This document shows, piece by piece, positions 1-6,498 of a stretch of 21,402 nucleotides of DNA (positions are counted from its first letter, which is position 1; the number at the start of each line of letters is the position of its first letter). Origin of the DNA: a virus; the IMG/VR virus record IMGVR_UViG_3300031715_000029, positions 1-21,402 of that record; one strand, given 5' to 3'. Position numbers and translations under genes: made by a program. The notes beneath the pieces are model-generated. The model saw nothing but the letters and a program-made list of their open reading frames with translations. It was not told the DNA's origin and ran no database searches.

Positions 1-191
1 GTGCATTTTATCAATGCTGGTTGCAGTCGATAGATACCGACCAGTTTATTCACGAGAATGCTGGGCGCGTTCGGATTCGTGGCGTATTCGGAGAACTCAA
101 TCATTTGGATGTCACCCCTATCGCCACGGGACACTTTCCCAAATGTGGCGCCCTTGTGTTGCCTACTTGGCTTTTTCCGCCGCGCGGTCAT
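1..191 (-). CDS. Hypothetical protein, C-terminus cut by the window edge
   Basis: This leftward reading frame starts at the ATG complementary to 189-191 and is still open at base 1, giving 63 codons. The protein begins MTARRKKPSRQHKG, a strongly basic start, and continues with a mixed sequence (IEFSEYATNPNAPSILV) that reads like real protein. An AAAGGA-like ribosome site lies about 10 bases upstream of the start on the minus strand. I do not recognise the family. It is the most distal visible member of a set of small leftward genes that diverges from the rightward early operon. The plus-strand frames across the same bases read as low-quality sequence, so the minus strand is preferred. Confidence 0.6.
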   Translation of the reverse strand, partial: MTARRKKPSRQHKGATFGKVSRGDRGDIQMIEFSEYATNPNAPSILVNKLVGIYRLQPALIKC

Positions 192-463
192 AATTCTTTC
201 ATCCTTTCTAATCTGTCAACAACTGAATCATGGCACTGGAACAATCTGCAACCTATAGCAGCCGTAAGATTGCGCCTTGGCAATAATCATTGCGGTGGCG
301 GCAGGACTCTTACTCATCTTCGAGCCCTGCCGCCGTGTCGCGCGCGGACCGGGGTGAGGGATAATAGCCCGCGCGCAACTCGCATTTCCGGAGGGTTGGA
401 TTGCAGCCCGGAGGGGTTTAGCCCCACGTCGTCCCAAGCATTGCCAACCCGAAAGGGACGATC
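192..463. other. Gap in the leftward cluster with two stem-loops and doubtful mini-ORFs
   Basis: No convincing gene is seen here. Two inverted repeats lie close together: 297-305 with 326-334 (9 bp, 20-base loop) and 340-347 with 369-376 (8 bp, GC only). They could be RNA structures in the leftward transcript or a weak terminator, but neither is followed by a clear T-run. Two very short minus-strand frames, 314-385 (23 residues) and 228-317 (29 residues, starting MSKSPAATAM), overlap by ATGA. They lack good ribosome sites, so they are not called as genes. Confidence 0.3.
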
Positions 464-592
464 TCAATTTTCGCCAGTCGGATTTCTTCTCGGCGGCTCG
501 TATTCAAATCCCCTCATCCAAATCCACAGTATCAGCAGCATGACTGCGGCACCGCAGACAAAGCCGATAGCCAATCCGACAAAGAACATCAT
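464..592 (-). CDS. Small membrane protein, 42 residues
   Basis: The minus-strand frame begins with two consecutive ATG codons (592-587) preceded by a good ribosome site, GGAGAGGGG, about 7 bases upstream. The product begins MMFFVGLAIGFVCGA and continues with an unbroken hydrophobic stretch to about residue 26, then a short polar tail rich in Pro, Arg and Glu. This is the pattern of a single-span inner-membrane protein with a short cytoplasmic C-terminus. Family and function are unknown. Phage proteins of this kind include holin-like, superinfection and host-modifying proteins, but nothing here decides between them. The site and the hydrophobic profile make the gene convincing despite its size. 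Confidence 0.6.
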   Translation of the reverse strand: MMFFVGLAIGFVCGAAVMLLILWIWMRGFEYEPPRRNPTGEN

Positions 593-628
593 AGCTATTC
601 CCCTCTCCAGTTCGGCCGAGCCCCAAGC

Positions 629-775
629 CTATACCTTGGACCGAACGGCCGATAGACGGCGGCGGGCGGTGACATATGCTCTCGTCCGCTGTGGCGAGAG
701 TGATTCATCCGCGAGGCTGGATTTCCTGCCTGCCGCCGTCGCTTTTTCCAGGTCGGGCAGTGTAAATCCGTTCAA
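629..775 (-). CDS. Possible small hypothetical protein, TTG start
   Basis: Between the two better supported leftward genes there is a frame that could start at TTG (775-773) and give 48 residues, beginning MNGFTLPDLEKATAAG and ending in a basic tail (RRRLSAVRSKV). The composition is plausible for a small basic phage protein and the frame fills the gap. There is no strong ribosome site, and the frame extends upstream across the neighbouring gene, so the start is uncertain. It may not be translated at all. Confidence 0.3.
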   Translation of the reverse strand: MNGFTLPDLEKATAAGRKSSLADESLSPQRTRAYVTARRRLSAVRSKV

Positions 776-834
776 TCGGTTTCTGCCCAGACGGCGGCCG
801 CATCCTTCAGCCCACCGAGGGCCGGTGGCCGCCG

Positions 835-1035
835 TCACTCTTTCCAATCCTGCCAGGCGATCTCCTCCCGATCGTGGCCGGATGGCGAGTGGTGTTGAGC
901 GCGTCCCCTTTGCTCCGCCGCCCGCCGCTTCCACCGTTCCAATGCGAGATCAACAACGTTCGAACGCTTCGTTCGCACGTCCAGCATTGAGAGGAGGCGC
1001 CGCAAATCCACGATAACCGCATTTGATTTTTCCAT
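835..1035 (-). CDS. Small basic hypothetical protein, 66 residues
   Basis: This leftward gene is the first after the divergent control region. It starts at the ATG complementary to 1033-1035; a GGGATGA stretch about 5 bases further upstream on the minus strand may serve as ribosome site. The protein begins MEKSNAVIVDLRRLLSML and continues with alternating charged and hydrophobic residues that would form amphipathic helices (VVDLALERWKRRAAEQRG), then a polar tail ending IAWQDWKE. It looks like a small helical, possibly DNA-binding or regulatory protein, but no family is recognised. Two overlapping minus-strand frames read as Arg-rich shadow sequence. Confidence 0.5.
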   Translation of the reverse strand: MEKSNAVIVDLRRLLSMLDVRTKRSNVVDLALERWKRRAAEQRGRAQHHSPSGHDREEIAWQDWKE

Positions 1036-1180
1036 CGTTATTCATCCCGAAAAGCTACACAAAAGGGGCATGTCGCATTGAGCTGCGGTCGGCCCCGAGA
1101 TTAAGGAGAGGGGGCTCTGTAAGAGATCACAACCCGTCTCCCCATGAGCCGAACCTACTAAGACCCATGGAGAGAAAACC
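1036..1180. promoter_or_regulatory. Divergent control region between leftward and rightward genes
   Basis: Transcription diverges from here: leftward genes end at 1035 and the rightward early operon starts at 1181, so promoters for both directions are expected. A weak rightward sigma-70-like candidate is TTGAGC at 1078-1083, a 17-base spacer, then TTAAGG at 1101-1106; the match is poor. A purine-rich AAGGAGAGGGGG stretch lies near 1103-1114. GGAGAG just before 1181 is the ribosome site of the first early gene. No repressor-like palindrome and no GANTC site was noticed in it. Confidence 0.4.
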
Positions 1181-1564
1181 ATGAAAAAGTTTTACACGAG
1201 GGAGCTAGTCGCCAGGATAGGAGGCTATTTCCAGCACAACGAAAACCGAAAAGCTTGGCTGGCGCGTGTCGCGAAAACCGCTGGCATTACTGCGCGCCAA
1301 GCGTATGTGGCGTTCTACGATGAATGGCGGGTCAGCGAAAATACTCGGCTTAAGCTAGAGGCTGCCGCGAAAAGGAGAGATTCAGAAAATGATAGCGAGC
1401 TCATCCTGCGACTTTACGCCTACGCCCGTTACCTTGAGTCGGTGGACCCTGAGATGTATCGGGCGGACATTGAGGCTGCTCGGAGAATTATTGCTCGCTA
1501 CCAGGATTTTGCCTCGAAGGGCGTGTCTCCGCATTTGCCTCCTGGGGTTCTCCCTGATTGCTAA
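1181..1564 (+). CDS. Hypothetical early protein, first gene of the rightward operon
   Basis: The gene encodes 127 residues from an ATG preceded by GGAGAG about 8 bases upstream. The N-terminal half (RELVARIGGYFQHNENRK, then KTAGITARQAYVAFYDEW) contains a short helix, turn and helix that could be a DNA-binding element, followed by many charged residues (AAAKRRDSENDSE) and a helical C-terminal part rich in Tyr and Arg. No family is recognised. First place in the operon upstream of DnaA-like and GcrA-like genes fits an early regulator, but this is inference from position only. Confidence 0.6.
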   Translation: MKKFYTRELVARIGGYFQHNENRKAWLARVAKTAGITARQAYVAFYDEWRVSENTRLKLEAAAKRRDSENDSELILRLYAYARYLESVDPEMYRADIEAARRIIARYQDFASKGVSPHLPPGVLPDC

Positions 1565-1576
1565 GAACAGCAAGAG

Positions 1577-1780
1577 ATGAACGACCCTTGCCAACTCTTC
1601 GCCGAGCATGATTGGCCATACATCAGGGTCCCGATCGACCGTGCCGACGAAGCATTAAAGGAGGGGCTGATTCCAGCTCCTCCGGTCATCCCAACTTACT
1701 GCGATTTTCATGTGGTTTGGTTTCGCTGGATACCGTGCGCGTGCGGGAGAGCAATGCCGGTGCTTAGGGAGGAGAAATGA
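1577..1780 (+). CDS. Small hypothetical protein, 67 residues
   Basis: The frame starts at the ATG at 1577, 12 bases after the previous stop and with an AAGAG ribosome site. Its stop overlaps the start of the DnaA-like gene in an ATGA arrangement, so the two are probably translationally coupled. The protein begins MNDPCQLFAEHDWPYIRV and contains a Trp- and Cys-containing C-terminal part (WFRWIPCACGRAM) but no recognised motif. A metal-binding role is possible from the clustered cysteines but not shown. The real gene is supported mainly by spacing and coupling. Confidence 0.5.
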   Translation: MNDPCQLFAEHDWPYIRVPIDRADEALKEGLIPAPPVIPTYCDFHVVWFRWIPCACGRAMPVLREEK

Positions 1781-2187
1781 CAAACGCTATCGAAATGCCG
1801 AATTTCCTAAATCATCGCAACAAAGGTGCCATCCCCTCGACCCGCTCTATCGTCACCGTCAAGGGAATTATCGACGGCACATCAAAGTTTTTCAATGTCC
1901 CTGTCATGGAGCTTATTTCGAATCGCCGGAATGCCAACCTCGTATTTCCCCGCCATATCGCCATGTATCTCGCGAAGAAACTCACGCCCTACTCTTTGCC
2001 GACCATCGGGCGGCGTTTCGGCAAGGATCACACGACGATCATCCACGCTCTCCGCAAGGTCGAGATCATGATGACGACAGGAAACTACACCAACAACCGC
2101 AGGCGGATGACGCACAGCCCGGCAGAGGTGACCGCCATCATCGCGGAAGTTGAGAGAAAAATCCTCTCCGGGGATGATGAGCTATGA
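1777..2187 (+). CDS. DnaA domain IV protein (origin-binding domain only)
   Basis: The 136-residue product carries the signature of the C-terminal DNA-binding domain of bacterial DnaA. Residues 78-96 read GRRFGKDHTTIIHALRKVE, matching the conserved GRDHTTV-type motif that contacts DnaA boxes, and residues 25-75 supply the preceding helices. The AAA+ ATPase and oligomerisation domains of DnaA are absent. Such stand-alone domains could bind the phage origin or compete with host DnaA at oriC. The start has a strong AGGGAGG ribosome site and overlaps the previous stop. The gene is followed, after one small coupled gene, by a GcrA-type regulator, so two host cell-cycle factors are imitated in one operon. 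Domain assignment is secure; role is inferred. Confidence 0.85.
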   Translation: MTNAIEMPNFLNHRNKGAIPSTRSIVTVKGIIDGTSKFFNVPVMELISNRRNANLVFPRHIAMYLAKKLTPYSLPTIGRRFGKDHTTIIHALRKVEIMMTTGNYTNNRRRMTHSPAEVTAIIAEVERKILSGDDEL

Positions 2188-2342
2188 CGGAGGATCAATA
2201 CCGCAAGGAATGGATCGCCGAACTGAAAAACGGAATTGATTGCGGAACGCTCGAACGCGAGAACAAGCGCGTCACGCTCCGCACTTCTCAAATGACGCTC
2301 AGCGAATACGAGCAATTCAGAAGGAACTTTACGAAACAATGA
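2184..2342 (+). CDS. Small hypothetical protein between DnaA-like and GcrA-like genes
   Basis: This 52-residue gene overlaps the DnaA-like gene at its start (ATGA) and the GcrA-like gene at its end (ATGA), so it is locked into the operon by translational coupling on both sides. The protein begins MTEDQYRKEWIAELKNG and is rich in Glu, Lys and Arg, with a likely helical N-terminal half and a basic tail (EYEQFRRNFTKQ). No family is recognised. The two-sided overlap is the main reason to accept it. It may be a small helper of one of its neighbours. Confidence 0.55.
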   Translation: MTEDQYRKEWIAELKNGIDCGTLERENKRVTLRTSQMTLSEYEQFRRNFTKQ

Positions 2343-3007
2343 ATACTCCTCCCCCTGTCCCCGTAGAGCGCGCGATCAGCATTTACATTCAGAATAACTG
2401 CACCTGGGGGCAAGTCTCCCATTTCCTGCGAGAAGAGACCGGGCACTTCTGGAATCCAGCGACGATCAACAGCGCGGTCAACCGTTTCCGCGCAGGCATC
2501 CCGCAGCGCTCCATAGGCTGGACTGACGAAAAGATCGAACTCCTCAGAAAGCTCTGGGCGGAGCGTGAGCGGAGCGCGCCCAATATCGCAATCGAGATCG
2601 GCGGCCTCACGCGTAACGCGGTAATAGGCATGGTCCATCGCTTGGGGCTTCCTCGCCGGGCCAAATCCCCGCCTCCGCCGCCAGCAAAAAAGCCGCGACC
2701 GAGAAACAACTTCAATCCGTCGCTAAAGCAGCGCGTCCCGCCGCCGCCGCGCGTCCCCTATCTGCCGCCAGAGACCAAAGAATACATCCTGGGTGCTGGC
2801 AAGAAGCTGCTCGATCTCGCGGACCACGGTGAATGCAAGTGGGCCCTCAATGAAGTGAGAGACGCCGCCGACTATTTCTTCTGCGGGGAAAAGACGGGGG
2901 AAGGATTGCCTTATTGCCCACACCACAGCGCACGGGCGTATAGCCGGACATCGACGCAAGTGGTTCGAGATACGGGTGAGCGGCTGAAGAAGCGGTTGTG
3001 GAGCTGA
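2339..3007 (+). CDS. gcrA: GcrA-family cell-cycle regulator
   Basis: The 222-residue protein has the GcrA DNA-binding domain at residues 61-107 (WTDEKIELLRKLW, then GGLTRNAVIGMVHRLGL), a Pro- and Lys-rich linker at 111-145, and the typical C-terminal part at 166-197 with CKW, FCG and PYCPHH Cys/His elements. An extra N-terminal helical part (residues 8-52) lies ahead of the domain. GcrA binds RNA polymerase with sigma-70 and activates promoters carrying methylated GANTC sites in Alphaproteobacteria. The start at 2339 is chosen over upstream in-frame starts because it overlaps the preceding stop and gives the canonical spacing. It probably redirects host transcription towards phage or cell-cycle promoters; targets cannot be named from the sequence. 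Confidence 0.85.
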   Translation: MNTPPPVPVERAISIYIQNNCTWGQVSHFLREETGHFWNPATINSAVNRFRAGIPQRSIGWTDEKIELLRKLWAERERSAPNIAIEIGGLTRNAVIGMVHRLGLPRRAKSPPPPPAKKPRPRNNFNPSLKQRVPPPPRVPYLPPETKEYILGAGKKLLDLADHGECKWALNEVRDAADYFFCGEKTGEGLPYCPHHSARAYSRTSTQVVRDTGERLKKRLWS

Positions 3008-3008
3008 G

Positions 3009-3380
3009 ATGATGAGAACCGAGAAATATAAAGCCGCGCTTCTGCGCATTTCCTTAGGGGAAAAAGATGCCGCAGAAATAGCACGAAAAGCCTTGGAGAA
3101 ACCGCCGCCGTTGGTTGCCCCAGGCGCCAAATTTGGTCGTCTGACAGTCCTCAGGCAGGGCGAGGGTCGCCGTTACCCAGGCGGTTCTGTCAAATGCAAT
3201 TGGCACTGTCTATGCGGCTGCGGAAACGAAACCCTCGTAGGCACTTCTGAGCTGATCCAGGGCAAGACGCGATCTTGCGGTTGTCTGCAAAAACAAATGG
3301 TCAAACTGAGAAAACGCGGATGGAACAAATGGCGGGCAGCCGCAAGCGCAGACACGAAGCTATCTGTTTATGACGACTAA
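3009..3380 (+). CDS. Phage Cys-rich zinc-ribbon protein (FGRLTVL type)
   Basis: The 123-residue product contains the FGRLTVL motif (residues 42-48) followed by cysteines at 63, 67, 69, 71, 90 and 92, ending the domain with SCGCLQ. This pattern is common in phage proteins, alone or fused to HNH or AP2 domains, and should bind zinc and probably nucleic acid. No HNH or AP2 part is visible here, so the protein is the short stand-alone form. The start lies one base after the GcrA-like stop, with ATG codons at 3009 and 3012. An N-terminal helical part (residues 1-35) and a basic C-terminus flank the ribbon. The exact role is unknown. Confidence 0.65.
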   Translation: MMRTEKYKAALLRISLGEKDAAEIARKALEKPPPLVAPGAKFGRLTVLRQGEGRRYPGGSVKCNWHCLCGCGNETLVGTSELIQGKTRSCGCLQKQMVKLRKRGWNKWRAAASADTKLSVYDD

Positions 3381-3431
3381 GAAGAGAGGGTCGTGGTCGT
3401 GAGCTGATGCGCGACCGCAGAGGAGCGTAGG

Positions 3432-4073
3432 ATGAGCAACGTCTATGATCTGCGTCGCAGAAAGGTCGAAACTATTAGCGAAATGGTGAATGAGATTCAC
3501 CGTCAGTTTGATCATGCGCTCTCTTCCGAGAAGAAAGCCTACAGCAGCCGCATTTACGCTGGTCAACTTCTTAATGCACTGAGAAAACGTATTGAAGCCG
3601 GAGAGGAGGGCGATGGCGTCAAATGGTGGGAATGGTATGGCATAAAATTTGTGCGCTCACGCCGTGATGCTGAAAGAGTAATGAAGATGGCCCGGGCTGA
3701 AAACCCGGAAGTCGCCGCAGAGGAGGAACGCGCCAAAGCACGGGAAGGAATGCAAGCGGGGCGTAGCGCTTTCCCTGATGAGGGTGCCGATGACATTCCT
3801 CTGTTCGATTACTGCTCTCGGCCGGAGCAAACACTGTTGGTTGCGGGCTGTGAGGAGAACACTACGACAAACGTTAGTCGTAGTGCGCGGTCATGTGATA
3901 AACCTTCGGTTGCAGAAGATGTTGTTGACCACGCCTTTCGTCTCGTGGCGCCGTTGCTGGCGAAAATGGACGAACAACAGCGGGACCGATTTCTCGCGCT
4001 CATAACTGAGGTTCGTTATGAAAAGCAAGGCAAAGCTAGCGGAAACGATTCGTTTCAGGGTCACCGTCACTGA
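3432..4073 (+). CDS. Hypothetical protein, resembles DUF3102-type phage/plasmid proteins
   Basis: The gene has a GAGGAG ribosome site and starts MSNVYDLRRRKVETI. Residues 37-80 (RIYAGQLLNALRKRIEAG, then WWEWYGIKFVRSRRDAERV) recall the DUF3102 pattern in which a helix with an AGxLL core is followed by a Trp-rich segment and a helix-turn-helix-like part; this similarity is weak and from memory. The rest is acidic and low in motifs, with a helical C-terminal region near residues 165-200. The C-terminus overlaps the next gene by 56 bases. A perfect dyad (3860-3885) lies inside the coding region. The product may act in replication or gene control, but this is a guess. Confidence 0.6.
   Translation: MSNVYDLRRRKVETISEMVNEIHRQFDHALSSEKKAYSSRIYAGQLLNALRKRIEAGEEGDGVKWWEWYGIKFVRSRRDAERVMKMARAENPEVAAEEERAKAREGMQAGRSAFPDEGADDIPLFDYCSRPEQTLLVAGCEENTTTNVSRSARSCDKPSVAEDVVDHAFRLVAPLLAKMDEQQRDRFLALITEVRYEKQGKASGNDSFQGHRH
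3860..3885. promoter_or_regulatory. Perfect 9-bp dyad inside a coding region
   Basis: CACTACGAC (3860-3868) and GTCGTAGTG (3877-3885) are perfect inverted copies separated by AAACGTTA. The symmetry, size and spacing suit a dimeric repressor site, and the TACGAC/GTCGTA core recalls operators of the BlaI type, although that comparison is from memory. It could equally be a short RNA hairpin. It lies within the gene at 3432-4073, about 150 bases before the next gene starts. Confidence 0.4.
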
Positions 4074-4500
4074 GCGCGATATTAGAGAGGGCGAGTGCGG
4101 GCTGGCCAACAGATGCATGGAAAAGGTGGCGATCGAGCGCTCGCTGCGGGACATGGACCCGAAAAGCGGAGACCATCGCACCCGGGTCGATGCAGGTCAC
4201 ATCAGGTTTAACTTTTTCGGTTATAAATTCGAGGCGGACACGCCAAAAATAGCAAAATCAAGCCTGATCCAATTCGATAAAGAAGAAAAGGCGCGCGGCC
4301 GAGCTGAGCGCGACGGCATTGAGTTTATCTCAAAGGTGCGCCCGCACAGCTATATGGTCGAAGCTACTCGCCTCTACAAGCTAAAGAAGATATCACCCGA
4401 GCGGCAAGAAGAGATAACGCGCGCAAGACAAGCTCGCGCGGCGGCGGGCTTTAAGCCCAAGCGTTACACCCTCCATAAGCGCGTCGTCGGTTTCGCCTGA
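4018..4500 (+). CDS. Hypothetical protein, last gene of the early operon
   Basis: The gene encodes 160 residues. It starts inside the previous gene at an ATG with TGAGGT six bases upstream, giving a 56-base overlap. The sequence (FRVTVTERDIREGE, then IRFNFFGYKFEADT) alternates strands and helices and includes a basic C-terminal stretch (ARQARAAAGFKPKRYTLHKR). I recall similar hypothetical proteins in rhizobial phages with a VTxxDIxEGE start, but no function is known to me. It is followed directly by a strong terminator, so it closes the early transcription unit. Confidence 0.6.
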   Translation: MKSKAKLAETIRFRVTVTERDIREGECGLANRCMEKVAIERSLRDMDPKSGDHRTRVDAGHIRFNFFGYKFEADTPKIAKSSLIQFDKEEKARGRAERDGIEFISKVRPHSYMVEATRLYKLKKISPERQEEITRARQARAAAGFKPKRYTLHKRVVGFA

Positions 4501-4506
4501 ATTTTT

Positions 4507-4540
4507 GAGCGCCGTCCGAACCGGGACGGCGCTCTCTTTG
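4507..4540 (+). terminator. Rho-independent terminator after the early operon
   Basis: An 11-bp perfect stem (4507-4517 with 4524-4534, GAGCGCCGTCC and its complement) with a six-base loop is followed by TCTTTGTGT. It lies 6 bases after the stop at 4500 and 20 bases before the next gene, so it should end most early transcripts. The T-run is short, so some read-through is likely. Confidence 0.8.
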
Positions 4541-4559
4541 TGTCAAGAGAACGAGAACC

Positions 4560-5336
4560 ATGTCCTTCGAAGCCGTCGCTTGGGCGATGAAGCAAAAAAT
4601 TCCGGTCATCCCCAAGTTCGTGCTGGTCGCGCTATGCGAGCGGGCGAACCCGGACACGGGAGAATGCTGGCCTGGCATCAAGAAGGTGGCAAACGCCGTC
4701 TCGCTCTCTGAGCGGTCCGTTGTGACCTATATCGGCGCTCTCGTACGTAATGGCTACGTCATGCGGCAACCGATGCGGGGCAAGGACGGACGCAAACGCA
4801 CCAACCATTATTGGGTGATCTTCGATCGGCCCGCGGCACCATGGATTGGCGCTACGAAGGATGAATTGCCCCCGAATGAGCATGAAGATGAACCACACGC
4901 AAATCCTGCGTCAGGTGACGATGCGGAAGTCCACACGCAACTGGATTCCTGTGGACCACGCGCAACTGTGTGCGCCCCGCATATAATGCTTGAACCACCA
5001 GAATTAGAACCAGAAGAGACTATCCAAGAGGATAGGGCGCCAATCCCGCCCCCGCAGAGCTTCAACAGCAATAAGCGCGCTCGCGAGCTGCAGCTCATCA
5101 AGGCTGCCGAAGAAGCAAGAGCGAAAGCGGCGTGTCCGGTAATCGAAGGCTCGAAGCCTTGGCGCGAACACGTCAAAGCGGGGCATCCGCCAACATTGGT
5201 TGGCCACATCGTCGTCAACGGCCGGCGCTATCGTGGCTGGTATTTCCCAACCCTTTACCCCAAGGCCACCGGGCCTCCGCCTCACCCTCTCCTGACCGAG
5301 GCCGACGAAGAAGAACTTGCAAACAAATGGGGTTAG
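4560..5336 (+). CDS. HTH_36-type helix-turn-helix protein, replication initiator-like
   Basis: The N-terminal 90 residues (MSFEAVAWAMKQKIPV, PKFVLVALCERANPDTGECWPG, VSLSERSVVTYIGALVRNGYV, each a separate block in order) form the winged-helix domain common in phage and plasmid replication proteins of Rhizobiales: conserved start, CWPG turn and recognition helix. The middle (residues 95-165) is acidic and Pro-rich. The C-terminal part ends with a Trp-rich GWYFPTLYP-like segment and an acidic tail. The protein has 258 residues. It stands alone behind a terminator and three bases ahead of the NusG-like gene, so the two form a middle operon. An origin-binding or regulatory role is likely; the exact one is not shown. 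Confidence 0.7.
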   Translation: MSFEAVAWAMKQKIPVIPKFVLVALCERANPDTGECWPGIKKVANAVSLSERSVVTYIGALVRNGYVMRQPMRGKDGRKRTNHYWVIFDRPAAPWIGATKDELPPNEHEDEPHANPASGDDAEVHTQLDSCGPRATVCAPHIMLEPPELEPEETIQEDRAPIPPPQSFNSNKRARELQLIKAAEEARAKAACPVIEGSKPWREHVKAGHPPTLVGHIVVNGRRYRGWYFPTLYPKATGPPPHPLLTEADEEELANKWG

Positions 5337-5339
5337 GAA

Positions 5340-5873
5340 ATGGATCGCTGGCATATCGCTCTCATCGAGCCTCAGTCCGAACAGATTGCCTCTCGCGCAC
5401 TCAGAGCGAGAGGCTACGACGCCTATTGGCCGAAGTTCCCCAAGAAAACGAGGAAGCGCTATGGGGTTCACGAATTGCGCATGAGGCCGATGTTTCCTGG
5501 TTACATGTTCGTCAACGAATCAATTCGAGGCTGGGACGGACTTCGCACCGCGCCCGGCGTGCGGATCGGGCAAAGCCTGTTGATAGACCCAGGAACCGGA
5601 CGGCTCGCTGTGCTCCCAACAGGGGAGATAGAGCGCATCGGAGAAACCGAAAAGAGGCTTATCGATCAAATCATTAACCCACCTCCTCGATCGCTTCCCT
5701 ACGGGGTTGGTGATACGGTCCGCGTCACTGGCGGTGTCTTCTCCGGCTTCTATGCCACAATTGAGACACTTGACGATGAGGAGAGAATAGCCTTACTTAT
5801 GGACATCTTCGGGCGGAAATCCCGCGTCTTCGCTTCTCACGAGCACCTGTCAGCTCTTCCCTCTGTCTCTTGA
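5340..5873 (+). CDS. NusG/RfaH-like transcription antitermination protein
   Basis: The 177-residue protein has the NGN fold signature: WHIALIEPQSE at residues 4-14, the FPGYMFV hallmark at 52-58, and WDGLRTAPGV at 65-74. A KOW-like C-terminal domain follows at about 121-170 (GVGDTVRVTGG and the strand pairs after it). NusG-family proteins bind the RNA polymerase clamp and suppress pausing or termination; specialised members act only on chosen operons. The gene lies directly ahead of a strongly structured leader (5883-5969) and a terminator (6499-6523), beyond which the whole structural operon lies. This makes it a good candidate for the late antiterminator of this phage. The family call is firm; the target is inferred. 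Confidence 0.85.
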   Translation: MDRWHIALIEPQSEQIASRALRARGYDAYWPKFPKKTRKRYGVHELRMRPMFPGYMFVNESIRGWDGLRTAPGVRIGQSLLIDPGTGRLAVLPTGEIERIGETEKRLIDQIINPPPRSLPYGVGDTVRVTGGVFSGFYATIETLDDEERIALLMDIFGRKSRVFASHEHLSALPSVS

Positions 5874-5882
5874 AGCGAGATA

Positions 5883-5969
5883 GGCGCGCGGCGCGTCCGA
5901 GGACAATCCCAAATGCTAATCAGCTGGATGAAACGGGCACTCCGACGTCGCCGCGCGCCCCCACGTCGG
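5883..5969 (+). promoter_or_regulatory. Alternative RNA hairpins in the leader after the NusG-like gene
   Basis: GGCGCGCGGCG (5883-5893) is perfectly complementary to 5949-5959, and with one bulged base the pairing extends to 5897 and 5944. A second stem pairs 5942-5948 with 5963-5969 (CCGACGT and its complement). The two use overlapping bases and cannot form together, like an attenuator switch. No T-run follows either. The segment falls between the NusG-like gene and the Fn3-like gene. Confidence 0.5.
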
Positions 5970-6005
5970 GCCACTCGACTTAGAGCGCGACGAGGATATA
6001 GAAAC

Positions 6006-6317
6006 ATGAGCACCGCAACCCTTACCTGGACTCTGCCGACCTCCCGGACCGATGGGAGCCCGCTTGCCCCGACCGATATCGCATCCGTGCAGATTTGGGA
6101 TGCGGTAGGCGGAGCCGCGACTGTCCAGATCGGCACCGCGCAAGGCGCTGCCACGAGCTTCACAACCGGAACCCTCCAAGGAGGGAATCACGTCTTCACG
6201 GTTGTCGTGGTCGACACCAATGGTGATGATTCAGCGCCAAGCGCGCCGGCGTCCCTCACAATTACAGTGGCCGCGCCAAATCCCGCCACCAATTTGGTAG
6301 CGACGCTCAATCCGTGA
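6006..6317 (+). CDS. Fibronectin type III-like domain protein
   Basis: The 103-residue product is almost entirely one beta-sandwich domain: TLTWTLPTSRTDGSPL at the start, VQIWD in the middle strand, then a GGNHVFTVVVVDTNGDDS strand-loop that matches the late strands of Fn3 domains, and a C-terminal APNPATNL linker. Such domains decorate phage particles and are thought to help surface adhesion. The ATG at 6006 is preferred over the in-frame ATG at 5913 because the extra sequence would be a very Arg-rich shadow of the leader hairpin, and GAGG lies about 10 bases before 6006. The gene is short for a tail fibre, so it is probably a separate decoration or accessory protein. Confidence 0.65.
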   Translation: MSTATLTWTLPTSRTDGSPLAPTDIASVQIWDAVGGAATVQIGTAQGAATSFTTGTLQGGNHVFTVVVVDTNGDDSAPSAPASLTITVAAPNPATNLVATLNP

Positions 6318-6470
6318 TTCCGTCCCGGAAGGCCCTGGACGAGGATCCATCGCGAAGATGGCGAACCAATACCGTATGAGTTGGCGTATCTGTCGGACAC
6401 GCCGCTCGGATCTAATCAAAAGGCGCGGTTATTGAACCTTGCTCGACTCCACAATTGGCATAGCCAATAG
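6318..6470 (+). pseudogene. Possible broken small gene after the Fn3-like gene
   Basis: Directly after the TGA at 6315-6317, in the same frame, about 50 codons stay open and end at TAG 6468-6470. The translation after the first dozen residues reads like real protein (REDGEPIPYELAYLSD, then SNQKARLLNLARLHNW), but no ATG or GTG starts it. A GTG at 6314 overlapping the previous stop gives a different frame that ends after 21 residues. One frameshift between the two frames would give a complete small gene. It is either a pseudogene, a sequencing error or coincidence. Confidence 0.3.
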
Positions 6471-6498
6471 TGCGCAGCATCATTTCCCTAGCTGACTT

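Noticed and set aside
21-1016. Long plus-strand open frame of 331 codons in the left part
   Set aside because: Its translation is low-quality, rich in Arg, Pro and Ser, without motifs, and it overlaps better minus-strand genes with ribosome sites. It reads as a GC-driven shadow.
629-1022. Longer minus-strand frames of 71-101 codons overlapping the gene at 835-1035
   Set aside because: They overlap the better supported 66-residue gene and have Gly/Arg-rich shadow composition; only the distal part 629-775 is kept as a weak candidate.
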